23,406 nucleotides of DNA from Lachnospiraceae bacterium UBA1721 (GTDB lineage: Bacteria; Bacillota; Clostridia; Lachnospirales; Lachnospiraceae), in the NCBI GenBank assembly GCA_002317155.1, contig DCIR01000005.1:1-23406 (forward strand), in the 5' to 3' direction. Both the position numbers and the translations under genes were made by a program. The notes below the pieces were generated by a model. The model made no database searches, had not been told where the DNA came from, and saw only the letters and a program-made list of their open reading frames with translations. Positions 7,401-14,164 of this stretch are shown in pieces; position 1 is the stretch's first letter, and each line of letters starts with the position of its first letter.

Positions 7401-8327
7401 CTACTTTAAGAAACCGTTAATAATCTGTTCTTCTGCTTCTTCTTCGGTGAGTCCGAGAGACATAAGCTTAATAAGCTGGTCTCCGGCAATTTTTCCGATA
7501 GCCGCCTCGTGAATAAGCGCCGCATCAACATTCTTGGCATCAAGCTTGGGGATTGCCACAACATGAGCCTTGTCCATAATAATAGCATCGCATTCAGCAT
7601 GTCCTGAACACATAGTATTACCCACAATACTTGCCTCAAATATCTGCTCGGAATCATCCTTTGCTACAGATCTTGAGATTACATCAGTACTTGAGTTTTC
7701 ACCGTTTAACTGCACCTCATATACGCTCGTTGCAGTCTGACTGCCATGAGTCATCAGTCTCTCGTGAACAATAAGTGTAGCACCTTCTTTGAGCTCTGCC
7801 TTGGTGGTTCTGACAGTGGAATCAACACCCTTAATCTGAACCATCTCCATATCAACATAGCTTCCAGCTTCCTGATATACTTCTGTCACAGGATTTAAAA
7901 TTCTCTTGCCATCTCCATCGCCTTCACCATAATGCTTTTCTACATAGCGAAGCTTAGAATTTTTTCCGACAAAGAATCTGTGCACACCATCGTGCTGAGA
8001 ATCCTGAGTACCACAGTTATGAATACCGCAACCGGCAACGATTGTAACATCACAATCCTCGCCTACAAAGAAATCATTATAAACTGTTTCTTTGATGCCG
8101 CTTTCACTTAAAACAACAGGAATGTGAACGCTCTCGTTCTTTGTTCCGTCTTTAATCTTAATATCAATACCGCTCTTATCTGTTTTTGTAACAATATCAA
8201 TATTAGCAGTAGTATTTCTCGCTGCGCTCTTTCCGTTCGCACGGATATTATATGCTCCCTCCGGCATGGTATGAAGATCAGCGACCTCTTCTATTAACTG
8301 TCTCTGAATCTGATCGATCTGTTCCAT
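7401..8327 (-). CDS. SufB/SufD-like Fe-S scaffold protein (single, short form)
   Basis: The beta-helix scaffold partner of the SufC ATPase in Fe-S cluster assembly. It has only 308 residues, against more than 400 for classical SufB or SufD. The core is recognisable: DCDVTIVAGCGIHNCG, GVHRFFVGKNSKLRYVEKH, and near the end VGNTMCSGHAECDAIIMDK followed by IPKLDAKNVDAALIHEAAIG. Candidate ligands are C240, H243, C246, H273 and E274, with C92, C100 and C105 upstream. The long N-terminal domain of SufB is missing. One base separates its start from the sufC stop. No second SufB/D gene and no SufU is present, so the protein probably forms a homodimer on SufC. This fits the 'minimal SUF' type described for anaerobes. 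Confidence 0.9.
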   Translation of the reverse strand: MEQIDQIQRQLIEEVADLHTMPEGAYNIRANGKSAARNTTANIDIVTKTDKSGIDIKIKDGTKNESVHIPVVLSESGIKETVYNDFFVGEDCDVTIVAGCGIHNCGTQDSQHDGVHRFFVGKNSKLRYVEKHYGEGDGDGKRILNPVTEVYQEAGSYVDMEMVQIKGVDSTVRTTKAELKEGATLIVHERLMTHGSQTATSVYEVQLNGENSSTDVISRSVAKDDSEQIFEASIVGNTMCSGHAECDAIIMDKAHVVAIPKLDAKNVDAALIHEAAIGKIAGDQLIKLMSLGLTEEEAEEQIINGFLK

Positions 8328-8328
8328 C

Positions 8329-9066
8329 TTACTTGCCCTCCTGAACTAATTTGTTGCAAGCGCTGCCTGCGTAAGGCGTACCCAGAATTTCAGGAAGAAT
8401 CTCTTCTTTTGCACCCTGCTTTTTAACCTTACCATCTTCTATAATCACAATTTCATCAGCTATTTCGAGAATCCTCTCCTGATGCGAAATAATTAGAATA
8501 GTACCATTTATACTGCTTCTGATATTTTCAAACACCTTAATAAGATTCTGAAAGCTCCACAAATCAATGCCGGCTTCGGGCTCATCAAAAATAGCAAACT
8601 TAGTTCCTCTCGCAAGGACGGTAGCGATCTCAATACGCTTAAGCTCTCCACCTGAAAGAGATGAATTTACCTCGCGATTGATATAGTCTCTTGCACATAA
8701 TCCAACCTTTGACAAATACTCACAAGCCTCAGCAACAGAAAGCTTCTCGCCCTTTGCAATACGCAGTAAATCCAACACCTTGATTCCCTTAAAGTGAACC
8801 GGCTGCTGAAATGCAAAGCTGATTCCCTTTTTAGCTCTGTCGGTGATACCCAAATTGGTTATATCTTCTCCATCAAAAGTAATGCTACCTTCTGTAAGAG
8901 GATAGATTCCCATAATAACCTTGGCAAGGCTGGATTTTCCTCCGCCGTTAGGTCCTGTGATAACCACAAACTTAGCATCAGGAATTGACAAACTAAGTCC
9001 ATCAATAATATTTTTCTCTGTTCCGTTATCTTCAACAGTATATTTTAAGTTATTAAGTTCTAACAT
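8329..9066 (-). CDS. sufC: Fe-S cluster assembly ATPase SufC
   Basis: A cytosolic ABC-type ATPase (245 residues) that drives Fe-S assembly on the SufB/D scaffold. Walker A GPNGGGKSS is near residue 38. The Q-loop is FAFQQPVHFKG. The signature is SLSGGELKR and Walker B is FAIFDEPEAGID with the SufC-type glutamates. A switch histidine follows in IISHQERIL. The start has an AAGGAG ribosome binding site. It is the first gene of the operon sufC, SufB/D-like, desulfurase, mnmA, PHP gene. A candidate promoter and a 17-base palindrome lie upstream. Confidence 0.96.
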   Translation of the reverse strand: MLELNNLKYTVEDNGTEKNIIDGLSLSIPDAKFVVITGPNGGGKSSLAKVIMGIYPLTEGSITFDGEDITNLGITDRAKKGISFAFQQPVHFKGIKVLDLLRIAKGEKLSVAEACEYLSKVGLCARDYINREVNSSLSGGELKRIEIATVLARGTKFAIFDEPEAGIDLWSFQNLIKVFENIRSSINGTILIISHQERILEIADEIVIIEDGKVKKQGAKEEILPEILGTPYAGSACNKLVQEGK

Positions 9067-9140
9067 AGTTCTCCTTTACACGGCTTCGTGCCTGCCGCCA
9101 TATAACCACACTTCTCCTAAGTATATATGCGGTAATATTC

Positions 9141-9175
9141 AGAATAACATATTCGCTCTTTCATTTTCAATGAAA
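9141..9175 (-). promoter_or_regulatory. Candidate sulfur-operon promoter with palindrome over the -35
   Basis: Minus-strand TTGAAA (plus 9165-9170) and TATTCT (plus 9141-9146), with an 18-base spacer, form a possible promoter. A perfect palindrome TTTCATT-TTC-AATGAAA spans 9159-9175 and covers the -35. That is a position where a repressor could act. I do not recognise the operator family. Confidence 0.4.
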
Positions 9176-9231
9176 TAACTATAAAAATGCTTTATTTTAT
9201 CAATTTTAGGGTATTCATTTATACAAAATAT

Positions 9232-9264
9232 AAAAGGCACCTGCCGCTTGCGACAGATGCCTTT
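9232..9264 (-). terminator. Terminator after the 134-residue hypothetical gene
   Basis: The arms AAAGGCACCTG and CAGATGCCTTT pair with one mismatch around a 10-base loop. On the minus strand a T-rich tract follows. It separates the hypothetical gene at 9308-9712 from the sufC promoter. Confidence 0.7.
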
Positions 9265-9307
9265 AACTGTGACTGTTCCCAGTCATACAGACTATTAACT
9301 ATTCAAA

Positions 9308-9712
9308 TCAAAACTTAGGAATAACTATTCCGTCATTATTATCAACAAGAGCATTGTTTCCGCCGCCCATATTACCTACAAAATACTGATACTGCTTAAG
9401 CACATCATCCTTTTGCATGTCAGAAATAGCATCCTCGACATCCAGGGAGAATATGTCGCTGTCTTTGCCAATATATCCGAAATCATCACCCTTATTAAAG
9501 GTAAGGGAAATGTCCTCCAACGCCGCATTATTCTGACGCGCCTTCGGCAGACTGATGTCTTCGAGCGAAGAAGTAGCTGCAGGCATCTGCTTCTCAGCTT
9601 CAATTCGCTGACGGTCCTGCTTAGCAACCTCATCAACACTGACAACAGGAATAGTAGGGACTCTGTAGTTGTTGAAAATATTTGAATAATCGTTAATACT
9701 ATTGATTCCCAT
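9308..9712 (-). CDS. Conserved hypothetical protein, 134 residues
   Basis: I know no function. The protein begins MGINSINDYSNIFNNYR. It has a proline/valine-rich stretch, then a charged middle with two similar segments, SSLEDISL (about 48-55) and AALEDISL (about 64-71). The C-terminal helix reads DAISDMQKDDVLKQYQYFVG. There are no cysteines, no signal peptide and no membrane segment. The composition suggests a largely disordered protein with short binding motifs. The ribosome binding site is a full 11-base match to the 16S rRNA tail, which predicts strong translation. It has its own promoter with a palindrome over the -10 and its own terminator. I have a memory of similar proteins in Lachnospiraceae but cannot name them. 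Confidence 0.8.
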   Translation of the reverse strand: MGINSINDYSNIFNNYRVPTIPVVSVDEVAKQDRQRIEAEKQMPAATSSLEDISLPKARQNNAALEDISLTFNKGDDFGYIGKDSDIFSLDVEDAISDMQKDDVLKQYQYFVGNMGGGNNALVDNNDGIVIPKF

Positions 9713-9715
9713 CCT

Positions 9716-9726
9716 ATCACCTCCTT
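9716..9726 (-). promoter_or_regulatory. Extended ribosome binding site of the 134-residue gene
   Basis: The minus strand reads AAGGAGGTGAT, an 11-base match to the anti-Shine-Dalgarno tail of 16S rRNA, with 7 bases between GGAGG and the ATG. Other genes in the window have matches of 5 to 9 bases. This fixes the start codon and suggests high expression. Confidence 0.8.
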
Positions 9727-9813
9727 GTCATATTAAAAACAGATGTTAACCTTCCGGTAAACTCCGTTTTACCGTTCGTCCGTACATCATATATTTCGGA
9801 CTTGCGATAATAA

Positions 9814-9842
9814 ATGATAACCCTTATCAGAAAATTTCTCAA
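9814..9842 (-). promoter_or_regulatory. Promoter of the 134-residue gene with overlapping palindrome
   Basis: Minus-strand TTGAGA (plus 9837-9842), a 17-base spacer and TATCAT (plus 9814-9819) each match the consensus in 5 of 6 positions. The perfect palindrome TGATAACCCTTATCA (9815-9829) covers the -10, as expected for a repressor site. Its TGATAA/TTATCA arms resemble a Fur-type box, but with a three-base centre. Confidence 0.6.
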
Positions 9843-9903
9843 GTATTATCAAAATATTTCAGCAATAAATTTATGCTTACTTTGCTAGTATCATTATACC
9901 TGA

Positions 9904-10359
9904 TTAGTTCTGCTTAAGCATTGACTTAAGCTCGTCCATGAATGTATTTACATCCTTGAACTCACGATATACAGAAGCAAATCTTACATATGCAACCGCA
10001 TCAAGATCCTTAAGCTTGTTCATTACAAGCTCACCAATCTTATCGCTGGGAATCTCCTTCTCCTCAAGCTGCGAAATATCGTTCTCAACCTCATCAACAA
10101 GTCCGGTAATCTGTGCAAGACTAACAGGACGCTTATGACATGCTCTGAGTACACCTGACTCAATCTTCTGTCTGTCATATGCTTCACGGTTGTTATCCTT
10201 CTTGATAATGATAAGAGGAATGGTCTCAACCTTCTCATAGGTGGTAAAACGCTTGTTGCAGTCATCGCAAATACGACGTCTGCGAATAGATGCATTATCA
10301 TCTGCAGGTCTGGAATCAATTACTCGAGTATTGTCATTACTACAATAAGGACACTTCAT
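9904..10359 (-). CDS. nrdR: Transcriptional repressor NrdR
   Basis: A zinc-ribbon and ATP-cone repressor of ribonucleotide reductase genes that senses ATP/dATP. I start at the ATG at 10359 (151 residues). It has a GGAGAGAG ribosome binding site, and the protein then starts MKCPYCS as in all family members. An upstream in-frame ATG adds 19 unrelated residues. Zinc cysteines are C3, C6, C31 and C34. The DNA-binding RRRRICDDCNKRFTTYE segment is intact and the ATP-cone runs from about 45 to 135. No reductase gene is in the window. Two candidate NrdR boxes lie in its own promoter, suggesting autoregulation. Confidence 0.96.
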   Translation of the reverse strand: MKCPYCSNDNTRVIDSRPADDNASIRRRRICDDCNKRFTTYEKVETIPLIIIKKDNNREAYDRQKIESGVLRACHKRPVSLAQITGLVDEVENDISQLEEKEIPSDKIGELVMNKLKDLDAVAYVRFASVYREFKDVNTFMDELKSMLKQN

Positions 10360-10402
10360 AGTCTCTCTCCATTTTATCGGCCTAACCGTTTTTTGATCAT
10401 AG

Positions 10403-10418
10403 GTATGAATATTCATAC
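10403..10418. promoter_or_regulatory. 16-base perfect palindrome in nrdR leader
   Basis: GTATGAATATTCATAC is fully self-complementary and lies between the candidate start of transcription and the nrdR ATG. It does not fit the NrdR box consensus well, so another regulator is possible. Confidence 0.5.
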
Positions 10419-10432
10419 AATTCAGTGCATAA

Positions 10433-10480
10433 ACACTATATGTATATGCATAATATACCTACGGTATCTTATATTGTAAC
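10433..10480 (-). promoter_or_regulatory. Candidate nrdR promoter with paired NrdR boxes
   Basis: A possible promoter is GTTACA (plus 10475-10480), 17 bases, TATATT (plus 10452-10457). Two sites 31 bases apart each keep one good half of the NrdR box consensus acaCwAtATaTwGtgt: ACACTATAT in 10433-10448 and TATATTGT in 10464-10479. The 31-base offset is the spacing known for NrdR box pairs. Each box alone is degenerate. Confidence 0.45.
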
Positions 10481-10492
10481 CAATATATAATA

Positions 10493-10828
10493 TTATGTCA
10501 ACTTATAAGTATCCCAGTTTTGAGGTGCCTTCTCAAATTTATCATGCATCTCAAAGAGTTTATCATTCATCCATGCAACTGCATCCTCTACACCGTCTCT
10601 GTCAAATGTAAACTCATTGCTCTGCTTCTGGTCAGCAGGTGTGGTTACAAAATTAAACGGCTCGGGCCATATTGTGCACAAAAGCATTTTTTCCGAATGC
10701 TCTTCCCCACTGTCAGATACTATTTTTTTCTCAAACTTCTCCAGTCTGTATCTCATACCTTCGGTAGAACCGGTAAATTCAGTCTTTTTGAGATACTCCA
10801 TAGAGAGGATTTCTTCAATCTTAACCAT
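10493..10828 (-). CDS. Conserved hypothetical protein, 111 residues
   Basis: I do not know a function. The protein starts MVKIEEILSMEYLKK at an ATG with a GAGGG ribosome binding site. The middle has a TGSTEGMRYRLEKFE segment, then LLCTIWPEPFNFVTTPADQK, then a helical end (DAVAWMNDKLFEMHDKFEKAP). The TIWPEP segment looks like a conserved family core. The protein is small, soluble and acidic, with one cysteine and no signal peptide. It lies between ftsZ and nrdR. Its start codon is only about 13 bases past the T-tract of the ftsZ terminator, so it is probably expressed by read-through of that terminator or from an unseen promoter inside ftsZ. Confidence 0.75.
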   Translation of the reverse strand: MVKIEEILSMEYLKKTEFTGSTEGMRYRLEKFEKKIVSDSGEEHSEKMLLCTIWPEPFNFVTTPADQKQSNEFTFDRDGVEDAVAWMNDKLFEMHDKFEKAPQNWDTYKLT

Positions 10829-10840
10829 ATACCCTCATCT

Positions 10841-10876
10841 AAAAACAAGGGGCTTACCATAACGGCGAGCCCCTTT
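10841..10876 (-). terminator. Terminator after ftsZ
   Basis: The arms AAGGGGCT (10847-10854) and AGCCCCTT (10868-10875) pair perfectly. On the minus strand the hairpin is followed by GTTTTT. It lies 27 bases after the ftsZ stop. Confidence 0.8.
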
Positions 10877-10902
10877 GATATCATAATTAAATTGGACAGC
10901 TA

Positions 10903-12114
10903 TTAGTTATCGCTCTTTCTTGAAAGGAAGCTGGGAATCTCAAGCTTGGTCTGAGCAACATTGGTACGGATAGCTGAAGGCTGTACCTGCTGTACTCTGG
11001 GCTGAACGGGCTGCATAGGTGCAGTGTTCTGAGTAGCAACCTGCTGTGCCTGAGCCTGTGCCTGTGCTGTCTGCTGCATCTGATAGCTGTTCTGAGCTAC
11101 GGTATTAGCAGTGTTAAAACGACGCTGTACAGGAATTCCGCGTCCTGCATTGCCACCCATAGGAGTGCTGTCAAGGCCGGTAGCAATAACGGTAACGATA
11201 CATGTATCGGTCATAGACTCATCGAAGTTAGCACCTGCGAAGATGTTAACCTCATCTCCGGTAAGGCTCTGAATGTACTGTGATGCTGCTGCAACATCAG
11301 CAAGAGAGATATCTCCGGTGATGTTAACGATAGCATGCTTAGCAGTATTGATCTGAGTCTCAAGAAGAGGGCTCTCAACTGCAAGGCGAACAGCTTCCTC
11401 AGCTTTGTTATCGCCCTTAGCAAAACCAATACCGATATGAGCAACACCCTGACCCTTCATAGCGGTCTGGATATCTGCAAAGTCAAGGTTAATATCTGCG
11501 GTATCATTGATGATATCGGTGATACCACGAACTGCCTGCTGAAGAACCTCATCAGCCTTCTTAAATGCTTCCTTAATAGGAGTGCGTCTGTCGATAATCT
11601 CAAGAAGCTTCTCGTTAGGGATAACAATAAGAGTATCTACGTTCTCTGCGATTCTCTCGATACCTGCCATAGCATTGTTAAGACGAGGCTTACCTTCAAA
11701 TACGAAAGGCTTAGTCATAACGCCGACGGTAAGGATACCAAGATCCTTAGAAATCTTAGCAACTACGGGAGCTGCACCTGTTCCGGTTCCGCCACCCATA
11801 CCACAGGTAACAAATACCATATCTGCTCCCTGTAATGCAGCCTTAAGTTCCTCAAGGCTTTCCTCAGCTGCCTTCTCACCGATCTCAGGCTTAGCACCTG
11901 CGCCAAGACCCTTGGTGAGCTTCTCACCGATCTGGATTATCTGAGGAGCCTTGCTCTGGTTAAGAACCTGCTTATCGGTATTAACAGCGATAAATTCTAC
12001 GCCACCGATGTTCTCCTCAATCATTCTATTAACTGCATTATTACCGGCTCCACCTACACCGACAACAATGATTCTTGCGCCACTACCATATTCGTTTGAT
12101 CTAAGTTCTATCAA
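10903..12114 (-). CDS. ftsZ: Cell division GTPase FtsZ
   Basis: A tubulin-like GTPase that forms the division ring on the inner face of the membrane. I start at the TTG at 12114 (403 residues), because GGAGG lies 8 bases upstream of it and the protein then reads MIELRSN, matching the MLEFETN start of B. subtilis FtsZ. A GTG five codons earlier has no ribosome binding site. The G-loop VGVGGAGNNAVNRM and the tubulin signature GGGTGTG (about 107-113) are intact. The linker is glutamine-rich and repetitive (QAQAQAQQ). The tail IPSFLSRK is the conserved peptide that binds partners. ftsA is absent nearby, so SepF or another anchor probably tethers it. The gene is last in the division cluster and has its own candidate promoter and a terminator. 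Confidence 0.97.
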   Translation of the reverse strand: MIELRSNEYGSGARIIVVGVGGAGNNAVNRMIEENIGGVEFIAVNTDKQVLNQSKAPQIIQIGEKLTKGLGAGAKPEIGEKAAEESLEELKAALQGADMVFVTCGMGGGTGTGAAPVVAKISKDLGILTVGVMTKPFVFEGKPRLNNAMAGIERIAENVDTLIVIPNEKLLEIIDRRTPIKEAFKKADEVLQQAVRGITDIINDTADINLDFADIQTAMKGQGVAHIGIGFAKGDNKAEEAVRLAVESPLLETQINTAKHAIVNITGDISLADVAAASQYIQSLTGDEVNIFAGANFDESMTDTCIVTVIATGLDSTPMGGNAGRGIPVQRRFNTANTVAQNSYQMQQTAQAQAQAQQVATQNTAPMQPVQPRVQQVQPSAIRTNVAQTKLEIPSFLSRKSDN

Positions 12115-12165
12115 TGTTTTGTCCTCCACAGGTAAACATTATTACATAAATTTACACACTTATAT

Positions 12166-12194
12166 AATATATAATTATTTTCAATATTTCGCAA
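12166..12194 (-). promoter_or_regulatory. Candidate ftsZ promoter
   Basis: Minus-strand TTGCGA (plus 12189-12194), 17 bases, TATATT (plus 12166-12171). The -10 matches in 5 of 6 positions and the -35 in 4 of 6. It lies in the 107-base gap between ftsQ and ftsZ and would allow ftsZ expression apart from the mraZ promoter. Confidence 0.5.
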
Positions 12195-12221
12195 CGGATT
12201 TTCATAAAAAAACTGTTATTT

Positions 12222-12959
12222 CTACTCATCCGCGGTAAAAATGTATATTCCATTGGTCTCATCGTACTCTTCCATGTCCAGAACGCCGGTTTTTCCACGC
12301 AATTTTTCCAAGAACTGCGGTAAATTCATAACCTTATCCTCGATATGTGCGGTCTCATCTCCGAGATTAACACGGACACTTCCAAAATACAGTGTCACTC
12401 TTCCACCATCGTGGAAATAGATTCTGTCGACTACCAGGCTGTACTTATCCATCAGCTTGGTAAGATCAAGAGTTCTCTCAAAAATATCCGTCTCGCCGGT
12501 ACCGAGCTTTTTGCCCACCTCAACGCTGTTAAACGTAATACCTGTAACCTGAGGGATTCCGGGTGTAAGGATATTGGAACTCTCAACCACATAACCATCT
12601 TTATCAAAGTAAATATAATGGTCCAGGTAACATACATATCCGGCCAAAGCCTTTTCATACACACTGATTTTGATTGAATCGTCCGATAAAACAGATACGC
12701 TGATTGCATCCACAAACGGCACATCCGTAATCTTTTTATTCTTGTATTTGAAGGATAAATATACAGAATTGTCTCCGAGCATTCCGCCCAGAACCATATC
12801 TTCAATCTCTTCGTTAGTGTAATGAGAATTACCCTCTACATATATCTTCTCAGGGTCAATTCGATATTTATTTAAAAACGTATATCCCGCGTACAGAATG
12901 CCCGCTATCAAAGCAAGCACTATCACGATTCTGACAATGATACGTGTACGTTTGCTCAC
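12222..12959 (-). CDS. ftsQ: Cell division protein FtsQ/DivIB
   Basis: A bitopic membrane protein of the divisome that joins FtsL/FtsB and the septal wall synthase. It has 245 residues: a short basic cytosolic end, one membrane segment (about 8-29), a POTRA domain (about 32-103, starting near IDPEKIYVEGNSHYT), then the beta domain with VSVLSDDSIKISVYEK. The C-terminal tail is short. Its ATG overlaps the ftsW stop by 4 bases (ATGA), so the two are translationally coupled. Identity rests on domain layout and position, since the sequence family is poorly conserved. Confidence 0.9.
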   Translation of the reverse strand: MSKRTRIIVRIVIVLALIAGILYAGYTFLNKYRIDPEKIYVEGNSHYTNEEIEDMVLGGMLGDNSVYLSFKYKNKKITDVPFVDAISVSVLSDDSIKISVYEKALAGYVCYLDHYIYFDKDGYVVESSNILTPGIPQVTGITFNSVEVGKKLGTGETDIFERTLDLTKLMDKYSLVVDRIYFHDGGRVTLYFGSVRVNLGDETAHIEDKVMNLPQFLEKLRGKTGVLDMEEYDETNGIYIFTADE

Positions 12960-14146
12960 TTTTTAGCCTCTCTGTTATTCGTTCTATTAATGCAGAATAC
13001 CACTCCCATCTCCATGAGAAGGAAAATAGCCGATGAACCACCATAGCTTACAAAAGGAAGTGATACACCTGTGTTAGGCATACTGTTGGTTGCAACCGCA
13101 ATATTAAGTATCGCCTGTACTCCGATATGGCACATAACTCCTACCGCTACCATGAATGCAAATCTATTCTTGGTCTCACGTGCAATAGAGTAAATTCTGT
13201 ATAAAAGAAGACCGTACATAATAATAAGTGCTACGGCTCCCACAATTCCAAGTTCCTCACAGATAACTGCAAAAATCATATCATTCTGAGGCTCAGGGAG
13301 CGCTGAAATCTTCTGAACGCTCTGTCCGAGTCCCTTACCGATTACTCCGCCATTACCGATAGCATACAGAGCCTGAATGGTCTGATGTCCTGTTGTATCC
13401 TGCGCAGTACCGGGATGAAGCCATGTATAAATTCGACCTATTCTGAATGATGTATCATCACTGATATCCGCATTATACACGACTGCTATTATGATGACCG
13501 CTACTATTATCAGCAAGCCACCAAAGAATATATACTTTTTTATATCTGTGCTTGATATAAAAATCATAAGCACACAGATCATAAAAATAATAAGTGCTGA
13601 ACTAAGGTTATCAGTTACAAGATAGATAACTGCCGCCACAGGAACGACAAAAGCAAGACTGATACCGAGATATGTCCAGGTATTGATCTTCTCCTTTATT
13701 CCGGCGAGCCATGAAGCCATAAAGATAATCATTAAGATCTTGGAAACCTCAGCCGGCTGGAACGAAACAGGGCCAAGCTTAATCCATCTGGTCGCATTGT
13801 GCGACTCAATACCAAAAGGAATGGTAAGGAACGGAAGGATAAATGCAACCGCATATACAATCCATCTCTCAAGATTCCATGCATTGTAGAGCTTATACGG
13901 AACAAAAATCAGACCGACCATAAACACAAGCCCGAGCAAGTCCCATCTGAGCTGTCTGATAAAGAAATAGTCTCTGCCTCCGAAATCACGCACAGCTACA
14001 TATGAACTTGCTGAATAGACCATAATAAGTCCGAATGCAAGGATAGTCAGCAGGATAAAAAGCAGGTTAAAATCAAAACCTGAACTCGTCACCTTACGAA
14101 CCGTCTTCTTTGTAAATTGCTTAATTTCTGCAGATCCCAAAGCCAT
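12956..14146 (-). CDS. ftsW: SEDS-family septal glycosyltransferase FtsW
   Basis: A polytopic membrane enzyme that polymerises lipid II into septal peptidoglycan together with its cognate class B penicillin-binding protein. It has 396 residues with about ten membrane segments. SEDS motifs are visible: SHNATRWIKLGPVSFQPAEVSKI, then GIGNGGVIGKGLGQS-like AIGNGGVIGKGLGQS, then ICEELGIVGA, and PNTGVSLPFVSYGGSS near the end. The gene is 18 bases downstream of the ftsI-type gene and overlaps ftsQ. The order FtsI, FtsW, FtsQ supports FtsW over the paralogue RodA. Confidence 0.95.
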   Translation of the reverse strand: MALGSAEIKQFTKKTVRKVTSSGFDFNLLFILLTILAFGLIMVYSASSYVAVRDFGGRDYFFIRQLRWDLLGLVFMVGLIFVPYKLYNAWNLERWIVYAVAFILPFLTIPFGIESHNATRWIKLGPVSFQPAEVSKILMIIFMASWLAGIKEKINTWTYLGISLAFVVPVAAVIYLVTDNLSSALIIFMICVLMIFISSTDIKKYIFFGGLLIIVAVIIIAVVYNADISDDTSFRIGRIYTWLHPGTAQDTTGHQTIQALYAIGNGGVIGKGLGQSVQKISALPEPQNDMIFAVICEELGIVGAVALIIMYGLLLYRIYSIARETKNRFAFMVAVGVMCHIGVQAILNIAVATNSMPNTGVSLPFVSYGGSSAIFLLMEMGVVFCINRTNNREAKK

Positions 14147-14164
14147 TACTCACTACTCCATTAC

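Noticed and set aside
9376..9720. Overlapping 114-codon minus-strand frame in the 134-residue gene
   Set aside because: It is leucine/serine/arginine-rich shadow coding, and its start lies inside the ribosome binding site of the other frame.
10360..10416. 19-residue upstream extension of NrdR
   Set aside because: NrdR proteins begin MKCPYC, and the internal ATG has the ribosome binding site.
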